This document shows positions 47,901 to 53,587 of a stretch of DNA of 64,000 nucleotides, piece after piece. Position 1 is the first letter of the stretch. The number at the start of each line of letters is the position of its first letter. The DNA is taken from the NCBI RefSeq assembly GCF_009856605.1, contig NZ_CP047242.1, forward strand, positions 5,336,501 to 5,400,500, in the 5' to 3' direction. Under the pieces are notes generated by a model. The model was not told the DNA's origin. It was given only the letters and a program-made list of their open reading frames with translations, and did no database searches. Made by a program: the position numbers and the translations under genes. Source of the DNA: Trichormus variabilis 0441. Lineage in GTDB: Bacteria > Cyanobacteriota > Cyanobacteriia > Cyanobacteriales > Nostocaceae.

Positions 47901-48602
47901 AATGGTGATGCTGGTAATGATTCCTTAGATGGTGGTGTGGGCAATGATGTAATGATTGGTGGTGCTGGTAATGACACATATTACACCGACAGCATTAACG
48001 ACCAAATTATAGAAGCCACTAATGCGGGAACTGATACTGTTCGTTCTGCTATTAGTTGGACACTAAGCAATAACTTAGAGAACCTGATTCTCACGGGTAG
48101 CAATGCGATCAATGGTACTGGAAACGCACTAGTTAATAACATGACTGGTAACAGTGCCAATAACAGTTTGTCCGGTGGTGATAATAATGACACTCTCAAC
48201 GGTGGCGATGGGGATGATATTCTCAATGGGGGTAACGGAAATGATACTTTAATCGGTGGCAATGGTAACGATACACTCGTTGGTGGTGTTGGTAGCGATA
48301 AGCTAACTGGTGGTGCTGGTAATGATAAATTTGTCTTTAATAGCCTCAGTGAAGGAATCGATACTATTACTGACTTCAGCAGTACAAATGATGTTCTAGT
48401 AGTGCAATCGCTGTTAGCCAGCTTCAACTACACAGGCACAAATCCCATCGCCAACGGTTACATGAGAGGCATACAATCTGGGTCAAATACTCTCATCCAA
48501 GTTGACGCTGATGGTGTTGGTAGCAGTGCAATCTTCAGCACCTTAGTTACACTCAATAACTTTACTGCTAGTAACTTCAGCCAGAATAACTTGATTTTCT
48601 AG
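38973..48602 (+). CDS. Giant RTX (hemolysin-type calcium-binding) repeat protein
   Basis: The protein has 3209 residues without a signal peptide, so it is probably a type I secretion substrate. Residues 1-600 are unique and include a glycine-zipper hydrophobic stretch near 355-400 (PGLASWLGFTALTGPIGIFV), which could insert in membranes. At about 1060-1170 are Asp-rich EF-like segments (DLDNDGYLEQ, DLNNDGRITELNEF, DANGNRKVELGEL) typical of RTX toxins. From about 1270 onward GGxGNDTLxGG nonapeptides dominate, interleaved with long repeats. A putative Ig/cadherin-like segment lies near 2625-2720 (LPSWLKFNPITRTFTGIP). The C-terminus (DKFVFNSLSEGIDTITDFS ... NNLIF) fits a type I secretion signal. 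No HlyB/HlyD/TolC genes are in the window. It could be a toxin, adhesin or S-layer-like exoprotein. AT-rich leader, weak AGGA site. Confidence 0.87.
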   Translation: MNQLQSGNFKQRLINEWQQAISNLSSEQLNQISQLSREDIKNISEEEDVRITNEAYPDNTQHPYFLEGADLIISLSPNLSVDDIESFAPDIGITGIASLDPLLFFRPDLWTNLGIQTIVHDILSLYQIALEEKTGESPGILEAVYEIDSVVLSAIFVPLEAILDDFISLFDFSESQTPKITSPSIIGASLGGKIATYFVNDNFASQLLANSIGKTVGSWVGSAIENEFDFNNKSLESLALPDRFIGNLVSISVSLGSGELSENIIDALKIEDTLTQMGVDTLTEAVVDYAFTSIAREYFPNFAENYLQITSVKEITRLDLINSYKNALASYAGSEFYKTLVRWNIIGEGQLNQGSAIGGSLGAVAIPGLASWLGFTALTGPIGIFVGTVVGSLIGGVFGDEDFPRAAYAINIVNGEFVTQFSYELDDGNTEIARQMGEAAKEILNFLAETVGGQLMTVENVYYGHYKEQLVYQLQDNAPGSSSFRTRVGFSNAQAAIEAGVVYQLTKTQIEGGDRYIKRLFNNYTNSRSNLDDFNELLQIAKEYGTYLDNPTLYQEYINKLAANSIQDADKRITALQSHPWDSFVPAELNDDLIKKVATNLLPTTIIISIEGNDLIVNGERIYGWVKTQPENKIQFLQFTDGRLYTINVDKDNKVTLNLYTKDPTIRDFGLDILPSQVRLSLSGNNLNINGEIIANWLTNNNNRVEILRFADGSRFKIVVENGTVKLENELVANFKTVLAKAREFNLSTPQVSDNYKGNNVTRIISGNGGVVQGNDNSDDVLISSSAAETLRGGKGDDVYRYSLGNGKDTIDDIGGVDVIEFDSNIQLSNLRLQQSSNNLIISIINPSNPSAPITNQLTITNFLTNKIEFIRLGNNQEYFLDNSSGQWQLKATNNVQTATSSNTTIQGTIGADVLRGLGENDTLLGGAGNDTYLYSFGDGLNTTIYDTGDYEGKVRDGGIDTLVLGTNTIHSLKLQDKDLIITVSYILPGFNASGGNNEAQPIIITIKNWVDENSRIEFIRLANGKDFYPTLAADGSVSLQAVLTQGESTLDVQLDVPDNYVLSAYKLAVVDLFGNGLQLISAQDSFAMSDLDNDGYLEQTGWVSPSDGILVIDLNNDGRITELNEFISLTTQPNVTSIASLNSNGDRLLNSQDTNFERIRVWIDANGNRKVELGELAALHRYGIDDISLASQQKNFEVAGNLITASTYFTQLGYEFRKRSQIFDVAFAYNPNGVKLETLPGGINKFNFENKPDIIIADDTAGNLNLTIDPTITYAVTGGKGNDILTILASSTTGGILNGGAGDDTLTGAGGSDIINGGKGKDVIKAGAGDDTITVDADDIITSLDGGAGFDIVTIDLDSRLHLILKDSNNVEAIIGTKISNQITYIGVKPVLISGDLGNDILTGGEGDDQIEGGEGKDKLYGNKGKDLLLGGLDDDSLYGEQNDDQLYGQEGDDFLDGGDGNDILNGGIGNDSLKGGSGQNTYIFGRGYGIDTITQNNNADKDIISFKAGISPSDITFWRRSNNDSEKNNLYLAIKNTHDRLIITDQLVNNAYGIDQFTFADGTIWTRENIQAWLLQSTTGDDYLVGYQSNDTLDGGAGNDLLNGGAGNNTYVFGRGYGIDTIAENSNTGTDTLSFKAGINPSDITFWRKSSSYPESDNLYLAIKNTHDQIIIEDQFRSGPYGIDQFVFANGTIWTRENIQTWLLQSTTDDDYLLGYQSNDTLDGGAGNDLLNGGYGNNTYVFGRGYGIDTIVENYNTGTDTLSFKTGINPSDITFWRKSNSYPESDNLYLAIKNTHDQIIIEDQFRSGPYGIDQFVFANGTIWTRENIQTWLLQSTTGDDYLLGYQSNDTLDGGAGNDLLNGGYGNNTYIFGRGYAVDTIVENYNTGTDTVSFKAGISKSDVVFWRKSNSSTEQDNLYLAIKNTNDRLIIEDQFRSGPYGIDQFIFADGTTITRSEINSMSLPNNLPEDNLVTGDANANTLENATGNDTLAGGIGNDTYIFKQGYGQDIIQEGYSGLNSYYDTVKFGAGLTTNTMEIVRQGDDLIFKVKGSSDRLTIKDQFNVYEVYAIEEFQFDNGATVWTKENIKQHLLKSTNGNDYIVGYSEGINNETLDGGLGNDTLAGGSGNDTYIFKQGYGQDIIQEGYSGLNSYYDTVKFGAGLTTNTMEIIRQGDDLIFKVKGSSDRLTIKDQFNVYEVYAIEEFQFDNGATVWTKENIKQHLLKSTPGDDYLVGYSWGIRNDILDGGLGNDTLVGGTGDDTYIFKQGYGQDIIQEDYSGLNSYYDTVKFGAGLTIQTMEIVREGNDLVFKVKGSSDRLTIKNQFDYPFEAISIEEFQFDNGATIWTKENIKQYLLKSTSADDYIVGYSEGINNETLDGGLGNDTLVGGTGNDTYIFKQGYGQDIIQEGYSGFNSYYDTVKFGAGLTTNTMEIVRQGNDLIFKVKGSSDRLTIKNQFDYPFEAISIEEFQFDNGATIWTKEDIKQYLLQSTDGDDYIVGYSEGINNETLDGGLGDDTLVGGAGNDTYIFKHDYGQDIIQEGYYAFNSYYDTVKFGRGLTPQTMEIVRQGNDLIFKVKDNIDQLTIKNQFDYPYEVLSVEEFQFDNGATIWTKEDIKNYLATTINNAPIVQNAIIDQTIGSNSPFNFTIPINTFSDSNIGDSLSYTATKADGTSLPSWLKFNPITRTFTGIPTVGDVSTLNIKVVATDNKRANVSDTFAINIRNLTGTAGNDSITGTFNDDVIQGLGGNDILLGLAGNDTLDGGTGQDTMTGGLDNDTYIVDNSADKVVENANEGTDTVRSSISYTLGDNIENLVLTGTSSLSGTGNTLNNLITGNTGANTLNGKAGDDIINGEGGNDTLNGESGNDTLNGGTGNDSLDGGAGDDVMLGGAGDDTYYTDSSNDQIIEVFNEGTDTVRSAISWTLGYNLENLILTGSNAINGTGNALKNSITGNTANNTLSGGDNDDTLNGDAGNDILNGDAGNDSLDGGVGNDVMIGGAGNDTYYTDSINDQIIEATNAGTDTVRSAISWTLSNNLENLILTGSNAINGTGNALVNNMTGNSANNSLSGGDNNDTLNGGDGDDILNGGNGNDTLIGGNGNDTLVGGVGSDKLTGGAGNDKFVFNSLSEGIDTITDFSSTNDVLVVQSLLASFNYTGTNPIANGYMRGIQSGSNTLIQVDADGVGSSAIFSTLVTLNNFTASNFSQNNLIF
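43420..46830 (+). repeat. Two families of long tandem repeats inside the RTX gene
   Basis: Family one (about 43420-44850) has a period of 387 bp (129 codons), marked by FGRGYGIDTI and IWTRENIQTWLLQSTT. Family two (about 44960-46830) has a period of 393-396 bp (131-132 codons), marked by FKQGYGQDIIQEGYSG and WTKENIKQHLLKST, with five units measured from equivalent codons at 45234, 45627, 46023, 46419 and 46815. Some neighbours are nearly identical at DNA level, so unequal recombination can change copy number and assemblies may collapse here. Confidence 0.85.
47298..48210 (+). repeat. Third repeat family in the RTX gene
   Basis: Units begin at equivalent codons 47298, 47649 and 47973 (spacing 351 and 324 bp). 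Each has a DTYYTDS-type word, EGTDTVRSAISWTLGYNLEN, LILTGSNAINGTGN and a block of GGDGNDTLNGG nonapeptides. This arrangement is common in cyanobacterial RTX proteins. Confidence 0.75.
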
Positions 48603-48647
48603 GTCAGCAAAACTGGCTAAGGTGGTATAACAGCGATCGCTTCCAGC

Positions 48648-48915
48648 TTACCTCGTTATCAGCCTACCTTGATTTTGCGCTGCGGCGATCGCCCCTGGAT
48701 TAGCCGTAAATACCTGAATTCCTGGCACTGTCACATAATCACCATCATCAGTAATAATCTTGTTGATTGATTGTTGATTGATTCTTGTTTTATTGATTCC
48801 AGAATGAACAAATCATAACCATCTAAGCATTGATTACTGAACTGAGTTAAAGCATTATCTATGATGTCTTCATGATGTCAATGACATCTGCTTTTACGGT
48901 GTAGTTAACTGGCAT
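48648..48915 (-). pseudogene. Decayed PIN-domain toxin
   Basis: On the minus strand the start MPVNYTVKADVIDIMKTS is followed by a stop. A second frame then reads DNALTQFSNQCLDGYDLFIL, and a third frame gives ITDDGDYVTVPGIQVFTANP to a TAA at 48648. The last piece is the C-terminal DDGDF/T-VPGIxVFTAN signature of a VapC-like PIN family in cyanobacteria. Several frameshifts and deletions separate the pieces. The ATG lies three bases behind the STAS-like gene's stop, so the two were one operon. Confidence 0.6.
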
Positions 48916-48917
48916 GA

Positions 48918-49262
48918 TTAACAGGCAGATTGTTCAAGAATCATTTCATTTACGGCTTCACGATACTGCTCATCTGAGTAATAACGCTTTGCATTCTCAA
49001 TCACTTCATCATAGGTCTGTTGACCAAGAGGACTGAGGTTAGATACAACTAGAAGCTGATCCAGGTCTTCAGGTTTGATATCACGCAATAATTGACCAAT
49101 AGCAAAATTGAAAAACACAGACAAGAATCTTCTTACACCAGCAAAATCTAGCTCTACTGCCTTTCCTGCTTGCAGTTGAGGATAAATTAAATCATAGATT
49201 TGCTGTCCAGCCTTTTGGCTCATACAGTTTTCGCCAATCAGTTCGTAGATTTTGTATTTCAT
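48918..49262 (-). CDS. STAS-like DUF4325 protein
   Basis: The protein has 114 residues. AGQQIYDLIYPQLQAGKAVE, LDFAGVRRFLSVFFNFAIG and later LRDIKPEDLDQLLVVSNL follow the STAS-like DUF4325 pattern (beta-alpha, LDFxGV, hydrophobic strand). Such proteins are often paired with ATPases or PIN-type toxins. Here the downstream partner is a decayed PIN gene, suggesting an antitoxin-like or regulatory role that is now orphaned. Confidence 0.75.
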   Translation of the reverse strand: MKYKIYELIGENCMSQKAGQQIYDLIYPQLQAGKAVELDFAGVRRFLSVFFNFAIGQLLRDIKPEDLDQLLVVSNLSPLGQQTYDEVIENAKRYYSDEQYREAVNEMILEQSAC

Positions 49263-49304
49263 GGCTCTAAACCTTTACTAGAACCTTTGTATTCAAAGTG
49301 GTTT

Positions 49305-49366
49305 GTAGGGGCGGGTTCACCCAGATCATCATTAATAATCGATCATATTTGTCAACCCGCCCCTAC
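49305..49366. repeat. Palindromic GTAGGGGCGGGTT element, copy 2
   Basis: GTAGGGGCGGGTT (49305-49317) and AACCCGCCCCTAC (49354-49366) flank 36 bases. It has the same 13-bp arms as 38118-38167 with a longer loop, and sits just downstream of hsdS, where it may also end transcripts. Confidence 0.65.
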
Positions 49367-49378
49367 AGAAAATGGCTA

Positions 49379-51052
49379 TTAGGCTGTTAATACCTGTTTT
49401 GCTGCGACTTCCATCAGTTTCTCGCTGCTGTCTCGCCCTTGTTTTAGTTTGGCTTCTAGGGTATCGCAGAGTGACATCAGGCGATCGCACTTCTCTACAA
49501 TGCGTTTTTGTTCAGCGAGGGGTGCTAGAGGAAAAACCATATTATTGACAACCCCTGCATTAATATTTGGTGCTTTTCTCAAACTAGCAGCAAAATTCAT
49601 CCACAAAGGTCTAATTAATTTGATATATAAGTGTAAATATTTAGCATTAACATATTTATTAGGATAAATTCCACAAACTGATTGGTTAATAGTTGTTTCT
49701 ATACCTAATAAACCTGACTTTCCGATAGTTCCAGCACCACCATACAAAGCTACACAAACTGTTCCAACAGGATAGTATTTGAGGTTGCAATCTAAAACTG
49801 CCTGCTTAGTAATTTTTTCTTCACAATTTAATACTGTTTCATTATTTAAATCCGTAGTTTTTACCCAATATTCTGTTCCATCCTCAAAATATTTATGATT
49901 CGTCCTATTAGGTGTTGTTCCACTAGAAATTAGAAAAATTTCTCCAATTCTAGTCCATACCCATTCTTTTGGAAGTTCAAAAAGTATTTCATTATCACGG
50001 ATTGGTTTTAATTCTTTTGGTTCTCTAAAATTTGTCTCACCTAGTAAACGCTTTCTTTCAAATTTAATTTTTTCAAATAAAACTGAAGCAGGTTCATTAT
50101 TTGGATCTTGACGAGTTAGTTTACCTTGAACTGCCAATTGCAAAATCGCCTGACGCAGTTTAGGAATTGTTTCAGGAATGCTGTAGAGTAAGTCAAAATT
50201 ATTGCAAATGCGCTGCCAGTGTTGGCGGAACTCTTCGGGATTTTGGGAGGAGAGGAGTTGAGCGATCGCACTCTCATTCATCCTCACAACGCTCTCTTGC
50301 TTTTGCTGCTGCCGTTTTTCGATTTCGTCGCAAGTTGAGAGGAGGCGATCGCATTTCTCTACAATGCGTTTTTGTTCTGCAAGGGGAGGTAAACCAAGAG
50401 AGAAATCTAAAATATCTTTCCTTCCCATTCCTGGAACTGTAGAGCCAATGCTTAATGCTTGAAATTTCTCATAGGAAGAAATAATTAAGAGATAAATAAA
50501 CTCGTATTCCAGCAAAATTGGACGTATTGCCATAAGTTGTCGTCCAATTGCCGCTTTCTCCATACTAAGAATATTTGCTTTTCCAACCCCTGCTCCTTTA
50601 ACTGTTATCAAAATATCATTCTTCTTTGCTAATGCTTTAACGGTATTAGTCCAGCGAGTTGCAACAGGGTTGAATTCTCCAAAATCTGCTGGCCCCGTCA
50701 AGTATGGAAGCCCTTCACCTTGATCATTTTGTTCCTCTTGTCCAAGATGTTGACCTGATACCAGTTCGATAAGATAACCAAGTTTTGTATCTACCCAGCC
50801 TGGTAAACATTTATTATTGAAATCAAATTTGATTTCAATAAACTCATTTTTCTTATTTTTTTCATTCTGTAATAAATATTCTTTTTCTTCTTTAATTTTT
50901 TCTAATAAAACATAAGCTGGTTCATCATTTGGGTTTTGAGGGACAAGCTGACCCATTACAGCTAATTGCAAAATAATTTCTCGTAACTTTGCGATCGCAT
51001 TTGGCGTATCAGTCAACAATTCAAAATTTTGAAAAAACGTATCTATCTTCAT
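49379..51052 (-). CDS. hsdS: Type I restriction-modification specificity subunit
   Basis: The protein has 557 residues. It has two target-recognition domains, each followed by a conserved helical spacer. The phrase PLAEQKRIVEKCDRLLS at the end of the first half recurs as PLAEQKRIVEKCDRLMS at the end of the second, and both halves open with LRQAILQLAVQGKL-type sequence (LREIILQLAVMGQL in the first). It directs HsdM and HsdR to a bipartite DNA site. The DNA encoding the repeated spacer (around 49480-49530 and 50340-50390) is nearly identical, which allows domain shuffling. It is the last gene of the hsd locus but is separated from hsdM by a VapBC pair. Confidence 0.92.
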   Translation of the reverse strand: MKIDTFFQNFELLTDTPNAIAKLREIILQLAVMGQLVPQNPNDEPAYVLLEKIKEEKEYLLQNEKNKKNEFIEIKFDFNNKCLPGWVDTKLGYLIELVSGQHLGQEEQNDQGEGLPYLTGPADFGEFNPVATRWTNTVKALAKKNDILITVKGAGVGKANILSMEKAAIGRQLMAIRPILLEYEFIYLLIISSYEKFQALSIGSTVPGMGRKDILDFSLGLPPLAEQKRIVEKCDRLLSTCDEIEKRQQQKQESVVRMNESAIAQLLSSQNPEEFRQHWQRICNNFDLLYSIPETIPKLRQAILQLAVQGKLTRQDPNNEPASVLFEKIKFERKRLLGETNFREPKELKPIRDNEILFELPKEWVWTRIGEIFLISSGTTPNRTNHKYFEDGTEYWVKTTDLNNETVLNCEEKITKQAVLDCNLKYYPVGTVCVALYGGAGTIGKSGLLGIETTINQSVCGIYPNKYVNAKYLHLYIKLIRPLWMNFAASLRKAPNINAGVVNNMVFPLAPLAEQKRIVEKCDRLMSLCDTLEAKLKQGRDSSEKLMEVAAKQVLTA

Positions 51053-51054
51053 AA

Positions 51055-51186
51055 TTAAACAGCAGTCAAAACAGGCTGGAAAGGTTGCAGTAAAATACCT
51101 AAAATCTTATCAACTTCCTTGATATAATATTCAATCTCATCAATATAAACAATCGTTCCATAGCAATTTTCATAACTCTCGGTCAT
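51055..51186 (-). CDS. Possible small protein upstream of hsdS
   Basis: An open frame of 43 codons, too short for most gene finders, reads YENCYGTIVYIDEIEYYIKE and ends with VLTAV three bases before the hsdS ATG. It overlaps the preceding 72-residue gene by 17 bases. The tight packing and non-random composition support a real coupled gene, but there is no family match I know. Confidence 0.4.
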   Translation of the reverse strand: MTESYENCYGTIVYIDEIEYYIKEVDKILGILLQPFQPVLTAV

Positions 51187-51388
51187 AAATCTCCTCTCGT
51201 GTCAAAGGTGGCCAGTCAAACTCAACCGGATGTTCCATAAGTTCATCAATAATATCTACTGCTGCTTGTTTAGTTTGTTTCAGAACAATTACTTTGACAG
51301 ATTCTCCATCTAGTTCTCCCTTATATATTTCGGGAATTTGAATTACGCCATTTTGAATTTTTGTTTTAAATTCGACTACATTCAGCAT
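51170..51388 (-). CDS. Small antitoxin-like protein
   Basis: The protein has 72 residues. An N-terminal beta segment (FKTKIQNGVIQIPEIYKGEL) is followed by a helix and an acidic Pro/Trp tail (EFDWPPLTREEIYDREL), a layout common in orphan antitoxin-like proteins of cyanobacteria. It lies 15 bp behind vapC on the same strand, inside the hsd locus. No separate toxin is seen for it. Confidence 0.6.
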   Translation of the reverse strand: MLNVVEFKTKIQNGVIQIPEIYKGELDGESVKVIVLKQTKQAAVDIIDELMEHPVEFDWPPLTREEIYDREL

Positions 51389-51403
51389 ATTTAACTCTAC
51401 TTC

Positions 51404-51805
51404 TTACACTTCCCAATCTTCCAGCCTTAAACCTTCAACACGGCTAAACTCATTAACATTATGAGTTACTAAAATCAGATTATTAGCTAAAGCGATAGCA
51501 GCTATTTGTAAATCATAGGGGCCGATTGGAGTTCCTAGTTGAGTGAGTCGAGCGCGAATAACTCCAAATATCTCTGCGGCTTGGTCATCAAAAGCCAAAG
51601 AAACAAAACGATTCAAGAATGCTTTTTGTAAAACTAGATTGCGACTAGGATTATTACTTTTTAATGCTCCGTAAAATAATTCTGCTTTAACAGGTGAGCA
51701 AACCGCTATATCAGATTCTAACTTCTGTTCTATCTGACGTTTTAAATTAAGATTTCTACCATTTAAATAAACAATACAAGCATTAGTATCTAACAAATAA
51801 ATCAT
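51404..51805 (-). CDS. vapC: VapC-type PIN toxin
   Basis: The protein has 133 residues. PIN acidic residues are visible: Asp6 in YLLDTNACI, Glu in SPVKAELFYG, Asp in IGPYDLQIAAIA, and the LVTHNVNEFSRVEGL end (usually TxNxxxFxRVxGL). It is an RNase, probably cutting tRNA as in other VapC. The antitoxin gene lies upstream with a four-base overlap. Confidence 0.93.
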   Translation of the reverse strand: MIYLLDTNACIVYLNGRNLNLKRQIEQKLESDIAVCSPVKAELFYGALKSNNPSRNLVLQKAFLNRFVSLAFDDQAAEIFGVIRARLTQLGTPIGPYDLQIAAIALANNLILVTHNVNEFSRVEGLRLEDWEV

Positions 51806-52062
51806 TCTATAGATTCTCTTTCTTCATATTCACCTTGAGGATATCTAATAATGGGGTCATCTGCTAAACAACCGTAAGTCACGTTAATAAAATCATGCCA
51901 TTCTAATTTATTGACTTCATCTTCAGATAGTCCATCAATTGTTTTCTGAACAGGTTTGACTGTAACTGTTACTTCTAACTCAGTTTCTTGCACATCTACA
52001 GGGATATCTAAATGTAACATCCCATCTTTACCTACATAGGAGTTGATTTTGATACTTTGCAT
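51802..52062 (-). CDS. vapB: VapB-type antitoxin
   Basis: This protein of 86 residues has an N-terminal beta strand region (GKDGMLHLDIPVDVQETELE) like other cyanobacterial antitoxins of PIN toxins, and an acidic helix/tail (YPQGEYEERESIE) suited to wrap the toxin. It overlaps vapC by four bases. The pair is inserted between hsdM and hsdS. Confidence 0.8.
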   Translation of the reverse strand: MQSIKINSYVGKDGMLHLDIPVDVQETELEVTVTVKPVQKTIDGLSEDEVNKLEWHDFINVTYGCLADDPIIRYPQGEYEERESIE

Positions 52063-52140
52063 AGTTTAATTACCTGCCATTTACTTGAATATAGCAAACG
52101 ATTTCAGATCCCCGACTTCTTTAAGAAGTTGGGAATCTTG

Positions 52141-53580
52141 TTAATTATTACCTTCTAATGCTTCCATCAACTCAAATTTTAACTTACTCCGCACCTCACC
52201 CAACTCAGCCATAAGTTTTTGATGTGCTGCTAACATCTCATCTAAATCTGCGTGTTCTACATCAACTTTGTGAGGATTCTTAATATCTAGGTTGTAATTA
52301 TTAGCTTTCAAATCTGCAATTGAAACCTGCCAAGCAAATTCATTTTCCTCGCGGTTATCCCACCATTCTTGCTCCGGTGCAAACTCCTCAAAGCAAATCG
52401 GCTTAGTTTTCGAGTATGATTTATACCCTGCTGGATAAGGGTGTTCATAATACCAAATCGTTTCTGTTGGTTCCCCTTTAGTGAAAAATAGCAGATTAGT
52501 TTTAATACCTGTGTAGGGATTAAATACACCATTTGGTAAGCGAACAATTGTATGGAGATTGCAATCTTGCAGCAGTTTTTCTTTAATCCGCGTTTTCACA
52601 CCTTCCCCAAACAGCGTACCATCTGGTAAAACTATTGCGCCTCTACCGCCTTCTTTGAGTAAATGAGCAATCAGCACCAGAAATAAATCTGCCGTTTCTC
52701 TGGTGCGGAAGGTAGCGGGAAAATTGTCCTCAATTCCATCTTCTTCCATCCCACCAAAAGGCGGATTTGTGATAATTACATCCACCCGTTCGTGAGGACT
52801 ATAATCGCGCAATGGTCGTGCCAAAGTATTATCATGTTCTGCTGACGGCACATCAATACCATGTAAAATCAGATTCGTGACACAAAGGTTAAAAGGTAAC
52901 GGCTTTTTTTCAGTTCCGCGAATCGTCCGTTGCAGAATTTCTGGGACATCAGCACTTTGAAAATGTTGGCGAATGTAATCAATTGCTGCCGTTAAAAAGC
53001 CACCTGTACCGCAAGCTGGATCAAATACAATTTCCCCTAATTGCGGCTTAATTCTATCGACAATAAACTTTGTCACCGCACGGGGAGTATAATATTCTCC
53101 GGCATTACCTGCACTCTGCAAATCTTTGAGAATTTTCTCGTAAATCTCGCTGAACTGTTTTTTCTGATCTTTTTTATTAAAATCAACTTCGTTAAGTTTA
53201 TTAATTACTTGGCGGATGAGAGTACCATTTTTCATATAGTTGTAGGCATCCTCAAACACCTTACCAATCATCTGCCCACGGGCATCTGTTGCCGTAGTTC
53301 TCAGTTCTTTGAGGGTTTGAAATAAAGCATTGTCTACAAAATCTAGTAAACCATCTCCAGTGATACCTTCAGAATCTGCTGCCCAATTCCGCCAACGCAA
53401 TCCTTCAGGAATCGGAGATTTATAATTATCTTCTAACAGTTCATATTCTTCTTCACGAGCATCAAAAACTTTGAGGAATATCATCCAAACTAACTGGTTA
53501 ATGCGTTGCGCGTCACCATCAACGCCCGCATCCTTCCGCATGATATCTTGAATAGTCTTAATTGTAGTGCTAATTGACAT
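52141..53580 (-). CDS. hsdM: Type I restriction-modification DNA methyltransferase
   Basis: The protein has 479 residues. The helical N-terminal HsdM domain (about 10-130) is followed by an N6-adenine methyltransferase domain: SAM motif FDPACGTGGF at 186-195 and catalytic NPPF at 272-275. GEYYTPRAVTKF just before motif I is characteristic of HsdM. It methylates host DNA and, with HsdS and HsdR, restricts foreign DNA. It lies behind a membrane-protein gene with 7 bp between. Confidence 0.95.
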   Translation of the reverse strand: MSISTTIKTIQDIMRKDAGVDGDAQRINQLVWMIFLKVFDAREEEYELLEDNYKSPIPEGLRWRNWAADSEGITGDGLLDFVDNALFQTLKELRTTATDARGQMIGKVFEDAYNYMKNGTLIRQVINKLNEVDFNKKDQKKQFSEIYEKILKDLQSAGNAGEYYTPRAVTKFIVDRIKPQLGEIVFDPACGTGGFLTAAIDYIRQHFQSADVPEILQRTIRGTEKKPLPFNLCVTNLILHGIDVPSAEHDNTLARPLRDYSPHERVDVIITNPPFGGMEEDGIEDNFPATFRTRETADLFLVLIAHLLKEGGRGAIVLPDGTLFGEGVKTRIKEKLLQDCNLHTIVRLPNGVFNPYTGIKTNLLFFTKGEPTETIWYYEHPYPAGYKSYSKTKPICFEEFAPEQEWWDNREENEFAWQVSIADLKANNYNLDIKNPHKVDVEHADLDEMLAAHQKLMAELGEVRSKLKFELMEALEGNN

Positions 53581-53587
53581 TGCTTAC

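Noticed and set aside
43420..48210. Regular repeats that might be read as a CRISPR array
   Set aside because: Periods of 324-396 bp are far too long, and the repeats are in frame inside one RTX gene.
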